A stretch of DNA of 64,000 nucleotides from Armigeres subalbatus (Eukaryota > Arthropoda > Insecta > Diptera > Culicidae): positions 31,077,242 to 31,141,241 of the forward strand of contig NC_085141.1 of NCBI RefSeq assembly GCF_024139115.2, read 5' to 3'. The first letter of the stretch is position 1. The number at the start of each line of letters is the position of its first letter. The translations under genes were made by a program, and so were the position numbers. Shown in pieces: positions 22,526-34,316 of the stretch. The notes beneath the pieces were generated by a model, which saw only the letters and a list, made by a program, of their open reading frames with translations, was not told where the DNA came from and made no database searches.

Positions 22526-23760
22526 TGGTATCGTAGATATTCTGGAAATCTTATGATTTGTATATACCGGTGTAATGATGTCCCATAGGGCTCAAACTAA
22601 CATACAAGCTCAAGAACCTATGGATTACTCTGTTGATCTTGTAGACCTCCAATACTTGAACTTAATAATGCTTTGGAGTACCGTAGATATTCTGGGAAAA
22701 TTGTGTTTTGTATATACTGGTGCAATGATGTCACTTCACCAACTAACATACAAGCTTGGAAACCTATGAATCACTCTGTTGGTCCTGTAGACCTCCAATA
22801 TCTGAACTCAAGAATGATTTGGAGTACCGCAGGAACTCTGAAAATGTTGTGATTTGTGTATACTGGTGTAATGATGTCCCATGGGGTTGCTCCAACTATC
22901 ACACAAGCTCAGGACCCTATGAATCACTCTGTTGGTGTTGTAGACCTCCAATATCTGAACTCAAGAATAGTTTGGAGTACCGTAGCTATTCTGGGAATGT
23001 TGAATTTCTTATATACTGATGTAATGATGTCCCATGGGGCTTCACCAACTAACACACACGCTCGGAAACCTAAGAATCACTCTGTTGGCCTTAAAGATCT
23101 CCAACATCTGAACTCAAGAACTATTTGGAGTACCGCAGGAACTCTGGGAATGTTGTGATTTGTGCATACTGGTGTGATGATGATCCATGGGGTTGCTCCA
23201 ACTAACACACTAGCTCAGGACCGTATGAATCCCTCTATTGGTGTTGTAGACCTTCAATATCTGAACTCAAGAATGGTTTGGAGTACCATAGCTATTCTGG
23301 GAATGTTGATTTTGTTTTGAAATACTGATGTAATGATGTCCCATGGGATTTCTACAGCTAACACACAAGCTCAGTAACCTATCAAGCACTCTGTTGGTCT
23401 TGAAGACCTTCAAGATCTGAACTCAAGAATTGTTTGGAGTACCGTAAATATTCTGGGAACGATGTATTTTGTATATACTGGTGTAATGATGTCCCATGAG
23501 GTTTCTCCAACTAACACACAAGCTCGGGAACCTATGAATTACTCTGTTGATCTTGTAGACCTCCAAGATCTGAACTCAAGAATAGTTTGGAGTACCGTTG
23601 ATGTTCTGGTAACACTGCGATTTGATAAAAATAGTTCAATTATGTCTCAAGTACCATTTCCAACTTCATATTAGGATGCCCCGTAAAGCGCTTTGTTGTT
23701 TATGTAGATCATCAAGATCTGGATTCAAGGGAGGCTTGGAAGCCCTAAAAGATCTCAAAA
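22526..23760 (-). repeat. 153-bp satellite, inverted orientation, about 8 units
   Basis: GGAGTACCGTAGATATTCTG-type unit starts occur at 22,675, 22,821, 22,974, 23,127, 23,280, 23,436 and 23,589 (spacing mostly 153, range 146-156). The reverse complement of a unit aligns with orientation A (ATATCTACGG/ACTCCAAACCATTCTTGAGT against ATATCTACGACACTCCAAAC). The last unit, to about 23,760, is strongly diverged. Because 153 is 51 codons, one frame stays open across units for up to 100 residues, but stops and a shift break it. Confidence 0.88.
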
Positions 23761-24199
23761 AAATTATTTCCCCCCATATTTCAACTTTTTTATGGTTTAC
23801 ATCCATTTTTGAAGCAGTATGTCCAAAATTTATGTTGAAAAACGACGAAATATGACCGGTAATATAACCGCTTTTAAGGCTTTTAATCTGAACACTTTTT
23901 AATTTGAACCCCGTTTGTTTGAACATCGTTCAAATTAAAAATGGTTCAAACGTCATTTAGCACGTGGAATTGAGAAACAAAAAATGGAGCATCGTGAAAC
24001 GGAACCCAGAATCAAAACAAACCAGCAAAGAGAACAGCCAGAAACCAGTTTGTCTGATGCAAATAGAGTAACCAGAAGTTCAAATTAAAAATGAGCCTCG
24101 TTAATTACCTACCGTACCTACCATTCCAATTATCGGGCGTGCACGGTAAAATGATTTCGAATAGCTCCCATCAGCTTAGCTCCAAAGCCCTATAAGATC
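23761..24199. other. Mostly unassigned; possible small TIR element
   Basis: Inverted words CACTTTTTAATTTGAACCCC (about 23,892) and AGTTCAAATTAAAAATGAG (about 24,077) could be the ends of a 200-bp MITE. Nothing else was recognised. Confidence 0.4.
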
Positions 24200-24336
24200 A
24201 ATAATGCGCTTTTTGGGATCTTTCGGATTATACTTCAACGCAATGAGCCACTTGGTTTACAAAGAGATGAAACCTCTTGAAGTAAAAATGCAAAAATATA
24301 CATTTTCCCATACTAATTTACGAACAAACTTCAAAC

Positions 24337-24817
24337 CAAGGATGTTACCGATCATTTGGTAGTCTGGATTCGATCATTTAGTAGTTCATCCATAACTCAT
24401 TACAGAAGCTTCAACATGTGTTGTATGATGGATTTCGAGTGCGACGGATTTTCTACAACTCTGCCTAATGGTTTGTTGTTTGAATTCCATTAAAAACGGA
24501 GTTATAGCGCTAGATGCGGTAACCTAAACTAAATGATTAAACGGTATACAGTCGGGATTCGCTGGTTGGGATCTTAATACTTGGGTCACTTTTTAGATGG
24601 GCCTCCGCTGGTTGGGCCATGGCCCAACTAAAAAGCAACCGTACGTCAAAATTCAATGTAAACACGGAAAACGGGATTGGGCGTCACTGGACATCATTTG
24701 TGATGTTCAAGTCGAAATACTCGAAAATGGCTGTCAGTTGGCCCAACTAAAAAACCGAATTCGTTAGTTGGGCCGAGGTCGTGGCCCAACCAGCGAATCG
24801 CGACTGTAACATCCTTG
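24337..24817. mobile_element. hAT-type MITE, sibling of 6,156-6,530, itself interrupted
   Basis: 481 bp between 8-bp repeats CTTCAAAC (24,329-24,336 and 24,818-24,825). The left end is CAAGGATGTTACCGATCATT and the right end CATCCTTG in mirror image. The interior matches the 6.2-kb copy (TAACTCATTACAGAAGCTTC, 'CGGAGTTATAGCGCTA'). A 258-bp TA-MITE is inserted close to the right end. Confidence 0.88.
24549..24806. mobile_element. TA-target MITE (TIR CAGTCGSGATTCGCTGGTTGGG)
   Basis: 258 bp with ends CAGTCGGGATTCGCTGGTTG and, reversed, CAGTCGCGATTCGCTGGTTG. It is flanked by TA at 24,547-24,548 and 24,807-24,808. A TA duplication suits the Tc1/mariner group. Inner GGGCC(A)..GGCCC words are also repeated. 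No coding sequence. Confidence 0.88.
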
Positions 24818-24920
24818 CTTCAAACGCGATACGGAAGGCGAGGTAGCAACCAATTTTGCACAGTTCTTTGGGACTCAGAATGGTTTCGAAAAACCATTTA
24901 TTTGAAGACGCCCCTCCCCC

Positions 24921-25989
24921 CAAAATTAGTCAGAATTATTTACGCGTTTTTCGTGAAAAGAAATGTTTTTTTTTTGGCCATAGCTTCATAACTCGTAGTC
25001 TAATCTGGACAATTTTTGACAGGGCAAACATTGGCGTAACTAAAGGGGGGTCCTGGCCCTCCCCAGACCAATTTGTGCCACCCCCACCCCCCCCCACCAG
25101 AAAATTGAATTTCCTCATTCCTCATTGCATCGTATGTTTTCTATGATGAATTTTTCGGCAAAGTATCAAACTTGGCTTTGCAAAATGTCAAGTGCAAGTC
25201 ATAGATTTTACATATACATTTTTATAGATTTTTTGGATCCAATCACTTCCATTGAAATTAAGTGTTAGCAAAGCATGATATAATACGGTTCGTATTAGAT
25301 CGCTTGGTCCAAGCAGGGACGTATGAATTGTTGCGTGTAAAATTCCAATAAGTAGCGCCAATTTGCAGGAATATCTGGAAAATGCCACTGATCGCTAGAA
25401 CCGTCTCCGAACGCCGAACAACATATGAGTTCCCACAGTTCCCACGCTATCAGCCATGCCGTCCATGGGTGGACGTTAGGCAAAATAACAGCGATTTTAA
25501 TTTCGTGTTGTTCTTCAATGGCCCTATGCTTACTTTTCAACTTCTATACGATTACATACTTGTCGCTCGCTTGCGATAACATTCAATTCTGTGCCTCATC
25601 GTGCTTTGAAAAATGCTCCCTCCCACTTTGAGCTTAGGTAGTTTGATCTCACCGATAAAAGCTAATGAAAATCAATCAATAAGTTTCTCGCGGTGATGAA
25701 ACCTCATAAACAATTAAAAATTGAAGTGAGCTTAGATTCCAATGTTTTTTCAAAAATGTATAAAAAATTTCGCAAAATATCAAACATTAGTGTAAATATT
25801 AGAATACTTCAAGTAGTTTGTTCAATTGAGCCTATAGTCTTGTATGACATTTTGCGAAGCCCCAATTCATTAGTATGAAAATATTAAGATCATAAACTCA
25901 TAAAACTCTCATAATAATAGAGATTGCATTTTATTTCCCATAATGCCCATAATGTCAACAAATCATCTTCTTGTCATAATACGAATTTG
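24921..25989. other. Unassigned region with one unrecognised frame
   Basis: No repeat was recognised. On the minus strand 25,540-25,295 is an 81-codon frame with mixed composition (for example 'VILPNVHPWTAWLIAWELWE'), preceded and followed by stops and without clear splice sites. I do not recognise it. It may be a gene relic or chance. Confidence 0.3.
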
Positions 25990-26870
25990 TACTATTCCAT
26001 TTGATTCCACTACTTTATTGTACCTTTGATAGGTACCGTCAACTGGGGGGAAGATGATCATTGAGGTGAAGATGATCATTTGATGTGTCAGTCAAAAGTG
26101 CCAATTTTTTTTATGAAACGGTAGTCAACAATATTCTTCGTTCAAGTAATGTTACCGCTAGGTAGAAACCCGAGTTTTTCGATTATAATCATGAAAATGT
26201 ATTTTGTGGAAGAAAGAGTGAGATAGTCATAAATGACGCTATTTCCGTTTCAAATATTGACTTCGTAGACTTCTTTGCGTAGTAAATTCAACATTCATAC
26301 AAATAACCTAGTGTATTTTGACTACTAGGTCATAATGATTTTAGTAGAGCTGTCTTGATCAACTTCACCCCAAACCAGATTACTCAAAAAATGTGTGATA
26401 ATTTAATTTATTTTAATAAATGCGAATGCAATTCAGAAAACTAAAGTTGTTGATTATTGCAACGTATAGCAGTACATGTTTTGAAAATATTTGTTTCGAT
26501 TTAAAATGTAAACACACATTGTTATTGCATGTTTTGTCTTAAAAATGATCATCTTCCCCCCAGTTGACGGTACGTATTTCGACCTCAACAATAAAGGCTC
26601 CCCCAGACCTAAGCCGCGATTCTATCGTTGGGTCGCTGCAGGCAATATCCTATTTACGCTTCCATACCTACGGCGACAGAATCGCTGTCTTCAAGCGATA
26701 GAATCGCGTCACGATTGTCGCGTCGCTTGTGTTTGAGGGAAGCTTAAGGCTGACTTCAGTGTCTCGTACATGACTCGACTCAAGTACAAGACACTGAAGA
26801 CTGTTGAGGTCGAAATACGTATCTGTCAAAGATACAATAAAGTAGTGGAATTAAATGGAATAGTACAAAC
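25990..26870. mobile_element. Foldback element containing another TIR element
   Basis: The left arm 'TACTATTCCATTTGATTCCA...CTTTGATAG' (about 25,990-26,033) mirrors 'CTGTCAAAGATACAATAAAG...GGAATAGTA' (about 26,824-26,870). An inner pair GTATTTCGACCTCAAC / GTTGAGGTCGAAATAC (26,573 and 26,806) continues the arms. A 535-bp TIR element (26,036-26,570) splits the left arm. GTATTTCGACCTCAAC also recurs at about 53,080. Confidence 0.75.
26036..26570. mobile_element. TIR element CCGTCAACTGGGG with TA duplication
   Basis: 535 bp with TIR CCGTCAACTGGGGGGAAGAT at both ends and flanking TA at 26,034-26,035 and 26,571-26,572. The arms are near perfect for about 26 bp. The interior has short frames only. 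Confidence 0.88.
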
Positions 26871-27457
26871 TCGTTTTATGGCAAGTAAAAACATTCCACT
26901 AAAAGCTTAAAATAATTTTCGTATCAAAGCCATCTTCGTTTCTACTTTTATTAAATGAGGGATTTTTTAAAGTTTTTGCTAAGCCATTTAAGATTTTTTT
27001 TTCTTTTAAATTGTGTTTTTTTATTATATGGAGTGTGAGATAACAACAAAATCCTCCTTTCACTGATAGCCCTTAGGTAATTAGTGCACGGCCATCGCAA
27101 CCTTCAAAGTGCTCTAATAAATCGGAAATCATACAATTATTATGAAATTGAGAAGAAAGTACGACCCTTTATTCCAACGTTTTCGAAGCTTCCATTAAAA
27201 AAAATTAATACACTCAAACTAGATACTAGATGAGTTATTGAAACGATTTTTTGGTATAAAAAAATGTATTTTTGCCATAACTTCTGAACTCCAGGTGGGC
27301 AAGATTTCGCGTCGAATGCAACTTGTGACGGGTAAATAGGTTAAGGATAAGTGCCTGAAAATGAGTGACGGTTTTTGCGCACATACATACACTACACACA
27401 CATACATCACCTCAATTCGCCAAACTGAGTCTATAGGTATATAACACTATGGGTCTC

Positions 27458-27802
27458 CGGCCTTCTATATAAAGTTTGTTTTTGGAGCGACCATATCTCG
27501 CGCTTAGTTTCATAGGGGCGTAACTTTATAGATCGATTTCTCTTTGTCGATATTTTCTTTTTATTATTGTATTGAATTGTTTGTCGATGATTTGCTAGTT
27601 TGACGCTAGTTTGTCGATGATTTTATGGTTTGGTGTGATGAAGGATGATGAACCTTGCACCAGAACCAATAATCATGGTTGTAGCTTTTGAAACAATTGA
27701 GTTATCAACAAAATATTAAATCTATTAAGAGAAAACGATCAAAACAGTTGAAACTAAGCGCGAGATATAGCCATTACGTATACATCCTTAGTATACGAGA
27801 AA
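27458..27802. mobile_element. Foldback repeat with TCTCGCGCTTAGTTTCA arms
   Basis: Inverted words ATATCTCGCGCTTAGTTTCA (27,491) and TGAAACTAAGCGCGAGATAT (27,749), with tips near GGCCTTCTATATAAAG and CTTAGTATACGAGAAAGGC. About 345 bp, no gene. Confidence 0.65.
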
Positions 27803-30800
27803 GGCAAAACAATTTTTTAACATTTGTTTGAAATTGTATCAGTTCAAATTGAAATTTGATTGTGAGTGCTACTTGGGTGCCATGAATTTAGAGTTATTTG
27901 AATTCTCGGTTGGTAGTGCGTTTGGCATATCCATTGCCGGTATCTATACGTTATTGATCTTACGTCTGATCTTATGTGACTCGCCGTAGGCCATGACTAG
28001 GCCCCAACACGTTCGCAAACCAACCAATTTTCCTCCGATTATTTACTTACGACACGTAAGTATTATTTTGTCCCCAACAAATACCTAACATATTCGGCTG
28101 GTCCCTTTCCGATGGCATGAAATCACTCATTACTCAATCATTCAATTTGAGAAACTGCACACAGTTAGAATTTTTGTGTAAATTTACGTTTATTTTGATG
28201 CACATATTTGGAGCATCAAAATAAATCTAAAATTAAGTTAGATGTCAAATTTACATCCCTTTAAAATTCAATTAAGATCGTTGAATTTTACACGTTTGAT
28301 ATAACTGATGCATGTAAAATTAAACGAATGTAAAATCCAACGGACGACAACGTTGCATCATCCAATTCCTAAATCAAACTTTAAAACACATATTTTTTTC
28401 CAATGTTTTGCTTTTTATTTAATTTAAAATATAAATATTCACAATCACAATAAAAATATCAATAGTGATCCGTTGAACTCAGGTATCCGCATGAATTTAT
28501 AATTGGCCATAACATCCGCGGACATTGAGAGCTGGGCGCCAGGTCAAACAATTCAACTGCAAAATAAGCAATCGATGATTTTTAAGCAATTAAATAAAAT
28601 TCATCAATATATATTCTTACCGTTAACGTAGTTGCTCCGTTAGGTTAAACTTCTTTCCAATCTGATCTTACAATATTTATTATAACGAGTTACATATGTC
28701 TCCATGTTGTTTTCACATTAAAAGTTTGCGGGTTAAAATTTACACGATCGTGTAAAATTAAAGTTTTATTGATGGGAAATTAAATACATTTTGATGTTTT
28801 TCTACATCAATTGAAAAATGAGTTATGACTCGTGTAATTTTATATCTTTTTCAATGCTCTAAATATGTACGTGAATTTTCAATCAAATGACATATTCGAT
28901 TACTGTATTATTACGACTGAGTCTGTTTACATGTCGTTTAAATTTAAACATTTTTTTCTGTGCATATGTGCACGAACTTTGAAGAGCAATTATGGAGTAC
29001 TGTTTGCAGATTTCGCACTGGAAATTCCCCAGGATGTTAAGTTTTGCCGAAAACTATTGATCTGTATTGAAGAAATAGAAATATTCGGTGCCAATTTGTT
29101 AAATTTTGTTGTTTTGTCGAAATTGTGTAAAATGGATATACAGCAGTTTCTCCAACAAATGATTCATTTGTTCGGGAAGAAACCGATGACGACCCCTCCT
29201 ATCACAGTTAAGTCTATATTACTCAGTGACGGATGTGCTGCACCTCCAGAGTCCCATTTGCTGTAGGTATTTCGAAGAAAATGTCCAACAAGCAACACAA
29301 TAAGTAGAATCAGGGGAAAGAGGCAGGGAATCAATTTTTCTTGGATGCGCTTGCGAAACAAGCGACAAAAGAGAACTAACGACAAAGCTTTGTTTTTGTC
29401 GGAGATAATAATGACAAAGATACGGAATTTTTTGTCAGCAACAAAAAAGAAGACAATTTTGTTGCTAACTTTTCATCCCGTTATTTTGCATTATCTCTAC
29501 AGCAAATCTCGGTTCTAAGCTATCATAGTTTCTGCTTTTATGGAAATATTCGAGAATCTAACTATGATTACAAAATTAGCATCGTATTCTCGGGAAAATC
29601 AAAGCATGCAAGCCAAGTGATTCTTGTCATATTAATTGTGTTTGGGTTCTGACAAAGGCTTGTTGTGAGGTGCGTTTGTCAGTAACAAACTCTGTTGACG
29701 ACAAAGGGTATATTGTTAGGCGTTGCTCGAATATTGACTCCCTGGAAAGAGGTATAAAATGCCGTACGATGGTACTAAATTGACCTTTAATCTTGAGCCG
29801 TGCTACAGAAGCATTCAAATAGGGAACCATTACGAACTCTAATGGTGAGTAAAGCAAATAAAATTGCAGCAAATTGTTTTATACGTCAATTTGTTTTCTA
29901 GTAGTTCAAAATAGAACGGAATGAGCTAAGTCTCCTGAGTGCAAATATGACTAAAGGAAATTTATAATATCTGTATTCATATAATTGTATTGGTAATTCT
30001 ATATGAAGCGTTAATTGTATATAAGCTTATATTTGAACTTTGTATCCAATTTAAATATAATGCTGAATTTCAGACAATATACAAAACAAAGATGCCCAAT
30101 GGTGTGCATATCATACCAGTCTTCTCTTCTCCCACTAAGAAGCAAAAGTTGGTCAAATAATTGCGATTATGGCAAATCAAATTCAATTGAGATTGTGATC
30201 ACCGTGATTTTATTACACCTACTTTGCAAATTTCCGTTTAACCCCGCCGCAAAGCTCTGATGGGACAATCAACTCAGATAGATCTCATTCCCGTTAGTGA
30301 CAACAGCGCAGTTAGAATGGTCGGGCTATCACCGATCAAGCGAAACTGGTATAATGAACCTGTGCTGTACATGACGATTATACCGTACCCACTACTGCCC
30401 CGGCGTCGGGCGAGATAAAAAATGCTAACTAGCTTAAATGGTTAATCTGGAATCTAGACAGATTCGGAGAGCACGACCGTGCATTTTAGCAATCAATTCA
30501 AATGCTAATTCCAGTCTCATTCATCTCTCTCCCGAGGCGGCAATCTGCACTATTTAACGGTGATGGATAAAGTTAATTCAGACATCATACTTTGCGCTGC
30601 CGGTTTACGCTATATGAGAAGGCAAGCTTCGCTCAATGGACGATATCATATCGTCCGCTACTATGCTACTATGCTTGAACTTTGTACACAATTAATAATT
30701 TTAGTTTGGCACCAGAACTATGTCTATCATACATTTTGTGCTCCATATATTATTTTACGAGCTTAGTGAAATTAATTAATTGAACATGTGTCCACTACTA

Positions 30801-32514
30801 TTATTAAACATATTTCAGATTAAAAGTGCCACTCCTTCATATCAATGAGCATCTCGAAAATAGGTGCATCAAGTGAGGTAACATTTTTAGACTCACGTGG
30901 AGATGTGCCAGAGCCGTCTGAAGACATGAATTTCTCTATATTCTATGTTTCCATTTATTTAAACTAAAGCCTGAATGCCCTGTGAGCAAACTACTAAACC
31001 TTCGGAGGGTCCATAAATCGCCCCTCGCCTTCTTGTATACAGGTATACCCGTCGGATCGCCCACCGCAAAAGAAATTGTGATCTATAATTACGTTGCTAT
31101 TATTAAATATAAATATATAATAGCCCTGTTTGTCTGTCCGGTGACTAGCCAACCAGACGCAGCACGCGGGAAAATTAAATAAAATTTTTGACACTTCAAT
31201 TATTTTTTTCTATCGGATGCATAAAACAAAACCAGTGACAACCTTAGACAACCAGACACAGCATTTGATAAAAAAAATCACAGACAACAGACGTGGAAAA
31301 TTTTGATTGAAAAAAAAACTTGCCACGGGCGCTACAGCGTCCCCAAATAAACTAGTTAATAAATAATTAGGAACATCGATTCGACATTGGCCACACCCAA
31401 AAACAAATCTTACAATTGGTCGAGGTTGCCAATTCACACCAAGCGGCAAAGAAAAATCACCCAATTTGACGCACAAAATGACATGCAGTGGTTCTAATTA
31501 ATCACGAAACGTATCAAGCATTTCTCGTCTCAGTAATCGAAGATATTCTTTATCCACAAAACAAGAATATTGTTTTGTGTTCTTATTACGACCAGTTTGC
31601 AGTTTGGTAGAACCCCGACCAATTATTGTATAGAATCTTAGCATATACAATTGTGCAAGATTTTAATACAAAACCCCTGAATTATCCACCTAACTGTGTT
31701 AGTGCCTTGCTCGTGAAAAAAATAATGAAAAATATAAATGAGTATTTGTTAGCGTATTTTGCGCATAAAAAATAGTTGTTTGGCCATAACGTCTGATCCC
31801 ATAGTCCGATCCAACCAATTTGCAATAACAAACAATGGGACAGTATGCCCCTTCGAATGCAATCTGTTGCGAGTAATTCGGACAATGCTAAGTTCCCAAA
31901 ATTGTGTATTCAACTCCATCCAGCTTTCCACTATCGGTAATGGCAACTTGGGAGTGTGGTAGAATCAATCGTTCACTGCATTTTCGACAGTTCTGGCGAT
32001 TGTCAAAATGTTGTTCCTGGGTGATGGAGCTGAGTTTTTCTCCAGCTAGTGTCAGAAAGTACAGTGCAGTCAGGGTAGAAATATTTCAAGTCAATGCAGT
32101 GAAAAACATGGATCTCAGTATAATCTGCAGTCGCCTTCATCACCGCCGTGGTGAGTGTGACTGGGTGCAGCCGAAGAATCATTTCCAACACCGACCATTC
32201 AATTTCGCATTCAGCCACTCACAAGTCGCTCTGACCGGCTGCTCAGTTCGCGCCTTACCGTATGACTGTGAGTGGCCCATTTAAACGCGTGATGATTTTT
32301 TTTCAATTTGCTGGGTGAATGTGTACATTTTGCTGTGGTAAATTTCATCTTCGCGGCGCAGTGGGTGATGTGAGTTCTGTTGTTTACTTTTCTGCCTCTC
32401 CGGGAATGTGAGGTTGATTTCAAAGCAGGAAGAAAATAAAAAAATTATATAAAAAAACATCACCTTCATCCAGTGCTGCCGAATATTTACAGCCCTGAGT
32501 GTAGTAACTGAATC
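27803..32514. other. Largely unassigned 4.7-kb region
   Basis: AT-rich, with short frames. The longest is 28,865-29,266 on plus (133 codons, no recognised domain; an N-terminal half rich in F, C and I, and a late 'MDIQQFLQQMIHLFGKK' segment). Words such as CCATAACGTCTGATCC (31,785) resemble CCATAACTTCTGAACTCC at 27,277, implying old shared repeats. Parts at 30,270-30,550 and 38.7-39.7 kb look unique but carry no recognisable gene. Confidence 0.35.
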
Positions 32515-34316
32515 TAGTCTAAAAATTCAAAAACTTAAAAATCTATAAATCAAAAAATCTAAAAATATAACAATCTAAAAGTCTAAAAATTAAAAAATCT
32601 AAAAAGCCAAATATCTAAATATCTAAAAATCTAAGTATCTAAAAATCTAAAAATCTAAAAATTTAAAAATCTAAAAATCCAAAAATCTATAAAAGTAAAA
32701 CCCTAAAAATCTAAAAATTTTGAAATCTAAAAATCCAAAAATCTATAAAAGTAAAACCATAAAAATCTAAAAATCTAAAAAGCCAAATATCTTAATATCT
32801 AAAAATCTAAGTATCTAAAAATCTAAATATCTAAAAATTTAAAAATCTAAAAATCCAAAAATCTAAAAAAGTTAAACCCTAAAAATCTAAAAAATTAAAA
32901 ATTCTAAAAAAATCTAAGAAATTCTAAAATTCTAGAAATCTAAAAATCTAAGAATCTATTAATCTAAAAGTCTAAAAATTCAAAAATTTCAAAATCTGAA
33001 GGTCTGACATCTAGAAATCTAAAAACTTAAAATCTATAGATCAAAAAATCTAAAAAAAATAACAATCTAAAAGTCTAAAAATCTAAAAATATAAAAATCT
33101 AAATATCTAAATATCTTAAAATTTAAAAATCTAAGAATCTAAGAATCTAAAAATCTTAAAATCTAAAAATATAAAAAACTAAAAGTTCTAAAAATCTAAA
33201 AATCCAAAAATTTAAAAATTAAAAATTTAAAAGCTTAAAAGTCTGAAGATCTCAAAATCTAAAAATCCAAAAACTTAAAAATCTAAAGGTCTAAAAACCT
33301 TAAAGTCTGAAGATCTAAAAATCTAGAAAGTACAAAAATCCAAAAATCTTAAAACCTGAAAATCTTAGAATCTTGAAATCTAAAAATCTAAAAATTTAAA
33401 AATCTAAAAATCCAAAAATTCAAAAACCTAAAAATTAAAAAAATCAAAAAATCTAATAGTCCAAATACCTGAAAATTTCAAAATCTGAAAAACTAAAAAA
33501 ATTAAAGTCGAAAAATCTAAAAATCTAAAAATGTAATATCCTAAAAATCTAAAAGTCTAAAAATCTAAAAGTCTAAAAATCCAAAAATCTAAAAATCTAA
33601 AAAAAAAGTCTGAAAATCTAAAAATCTATAAATCTAAAAATCCAAAAATACAAAAACCTAAAAATCTAAAAATCTAAAAACGTAGAAATCTAAAAATGTA
33701 GAAATCCAAAAATTTAAAAATATGAAAATCTAAAAAGCTAATAATCCAAAAATCTAACAATCTAAAATCTAAAAACCTAAAAATTCTAAAAAAAATTCTT
33801 AAAATCTAAAAGGTTTAAAGTTTAAAAATCCTCAAATCTTAAAATCATTAAATCTAAGATTCTAAAAATCTAAACATTTAAAAATCTGAAAATATAAAAA
33901 TCTAAAAACTTAAAAATCCAAAAATCTAAAAGTCAAAGTCAAAATTTCAAAATCTAAACAACTGAAAATTTTAAGGTCAAAGAATTTGAAAATCCAAAGA
34001 TCTAAAAATGTTATATCCTAAAAATCTAAAAGTCTAAAAATCCAAAAATCTAATACAAAGTCTGAAAATCCAAGAATCAAGAAGTCTAAAAATCCAAAAA
34101 TCCAAAAATCTAAAAATCTTAAAATCTTAAAATTTAAAAATCTAAAAATCTAAAAATCTAAAAATTTTAAAATCTAAAAATCTAAAAATCTAAAAATTTT
34201 AAAATTCTAAAAATTTAAAGATCTAAAGATCTAAAAATCTAAAAAACTAAAAATCCAAAGATCTAAAAATTCTAACAAACCTAAAATCCTAAAAAAAATA
34301 AAATATAAAAAACTTA
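32515..34316. repeat. Degenerate 8-bp satellite (AAAAATCT), left flank
   Basis: About 1.8 kb of imperfect AAAAATCTA-type units (AAAATCTAAA, AAAAGTCTA, AAATCCAAA), period mainly 8 bp with many 1-2 base indels. It passes gradually into the homogeneous core at about 34,317. Confidence 0.95.

Larger units (their letters stand above)
24200..24920 (+). repeat. Copy of the 8.4-kb hAT-like family, split by nested MITEs
   Basis: The flanks at 24,200-24,336 and 24,818-24,920 together match the right part of the 8,445-9,318 element (phrases 'TTTCCCATACTAAT', 'TTCAAACGCGATACGG', 'GCAACCAATTTTGCACAG'). The MITE at 24,337-24,817 interrupts it. Confidence 0.75.

Noticed and set aside
28865..29266. 133-codon plus-strand frame as a gag-like protein
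   Set aside because: A short 'MDIQQFLQQM' segment recalled retroelement gag starts, but no zinc knuckle, protease or LTR is nearby and the first half is unlike any gag.
30270..30550. Possible solo LTR
   Set aside because: The segment is richer in GC than its surroundings, but I found no TG...CA ends or short direct repeat around it.
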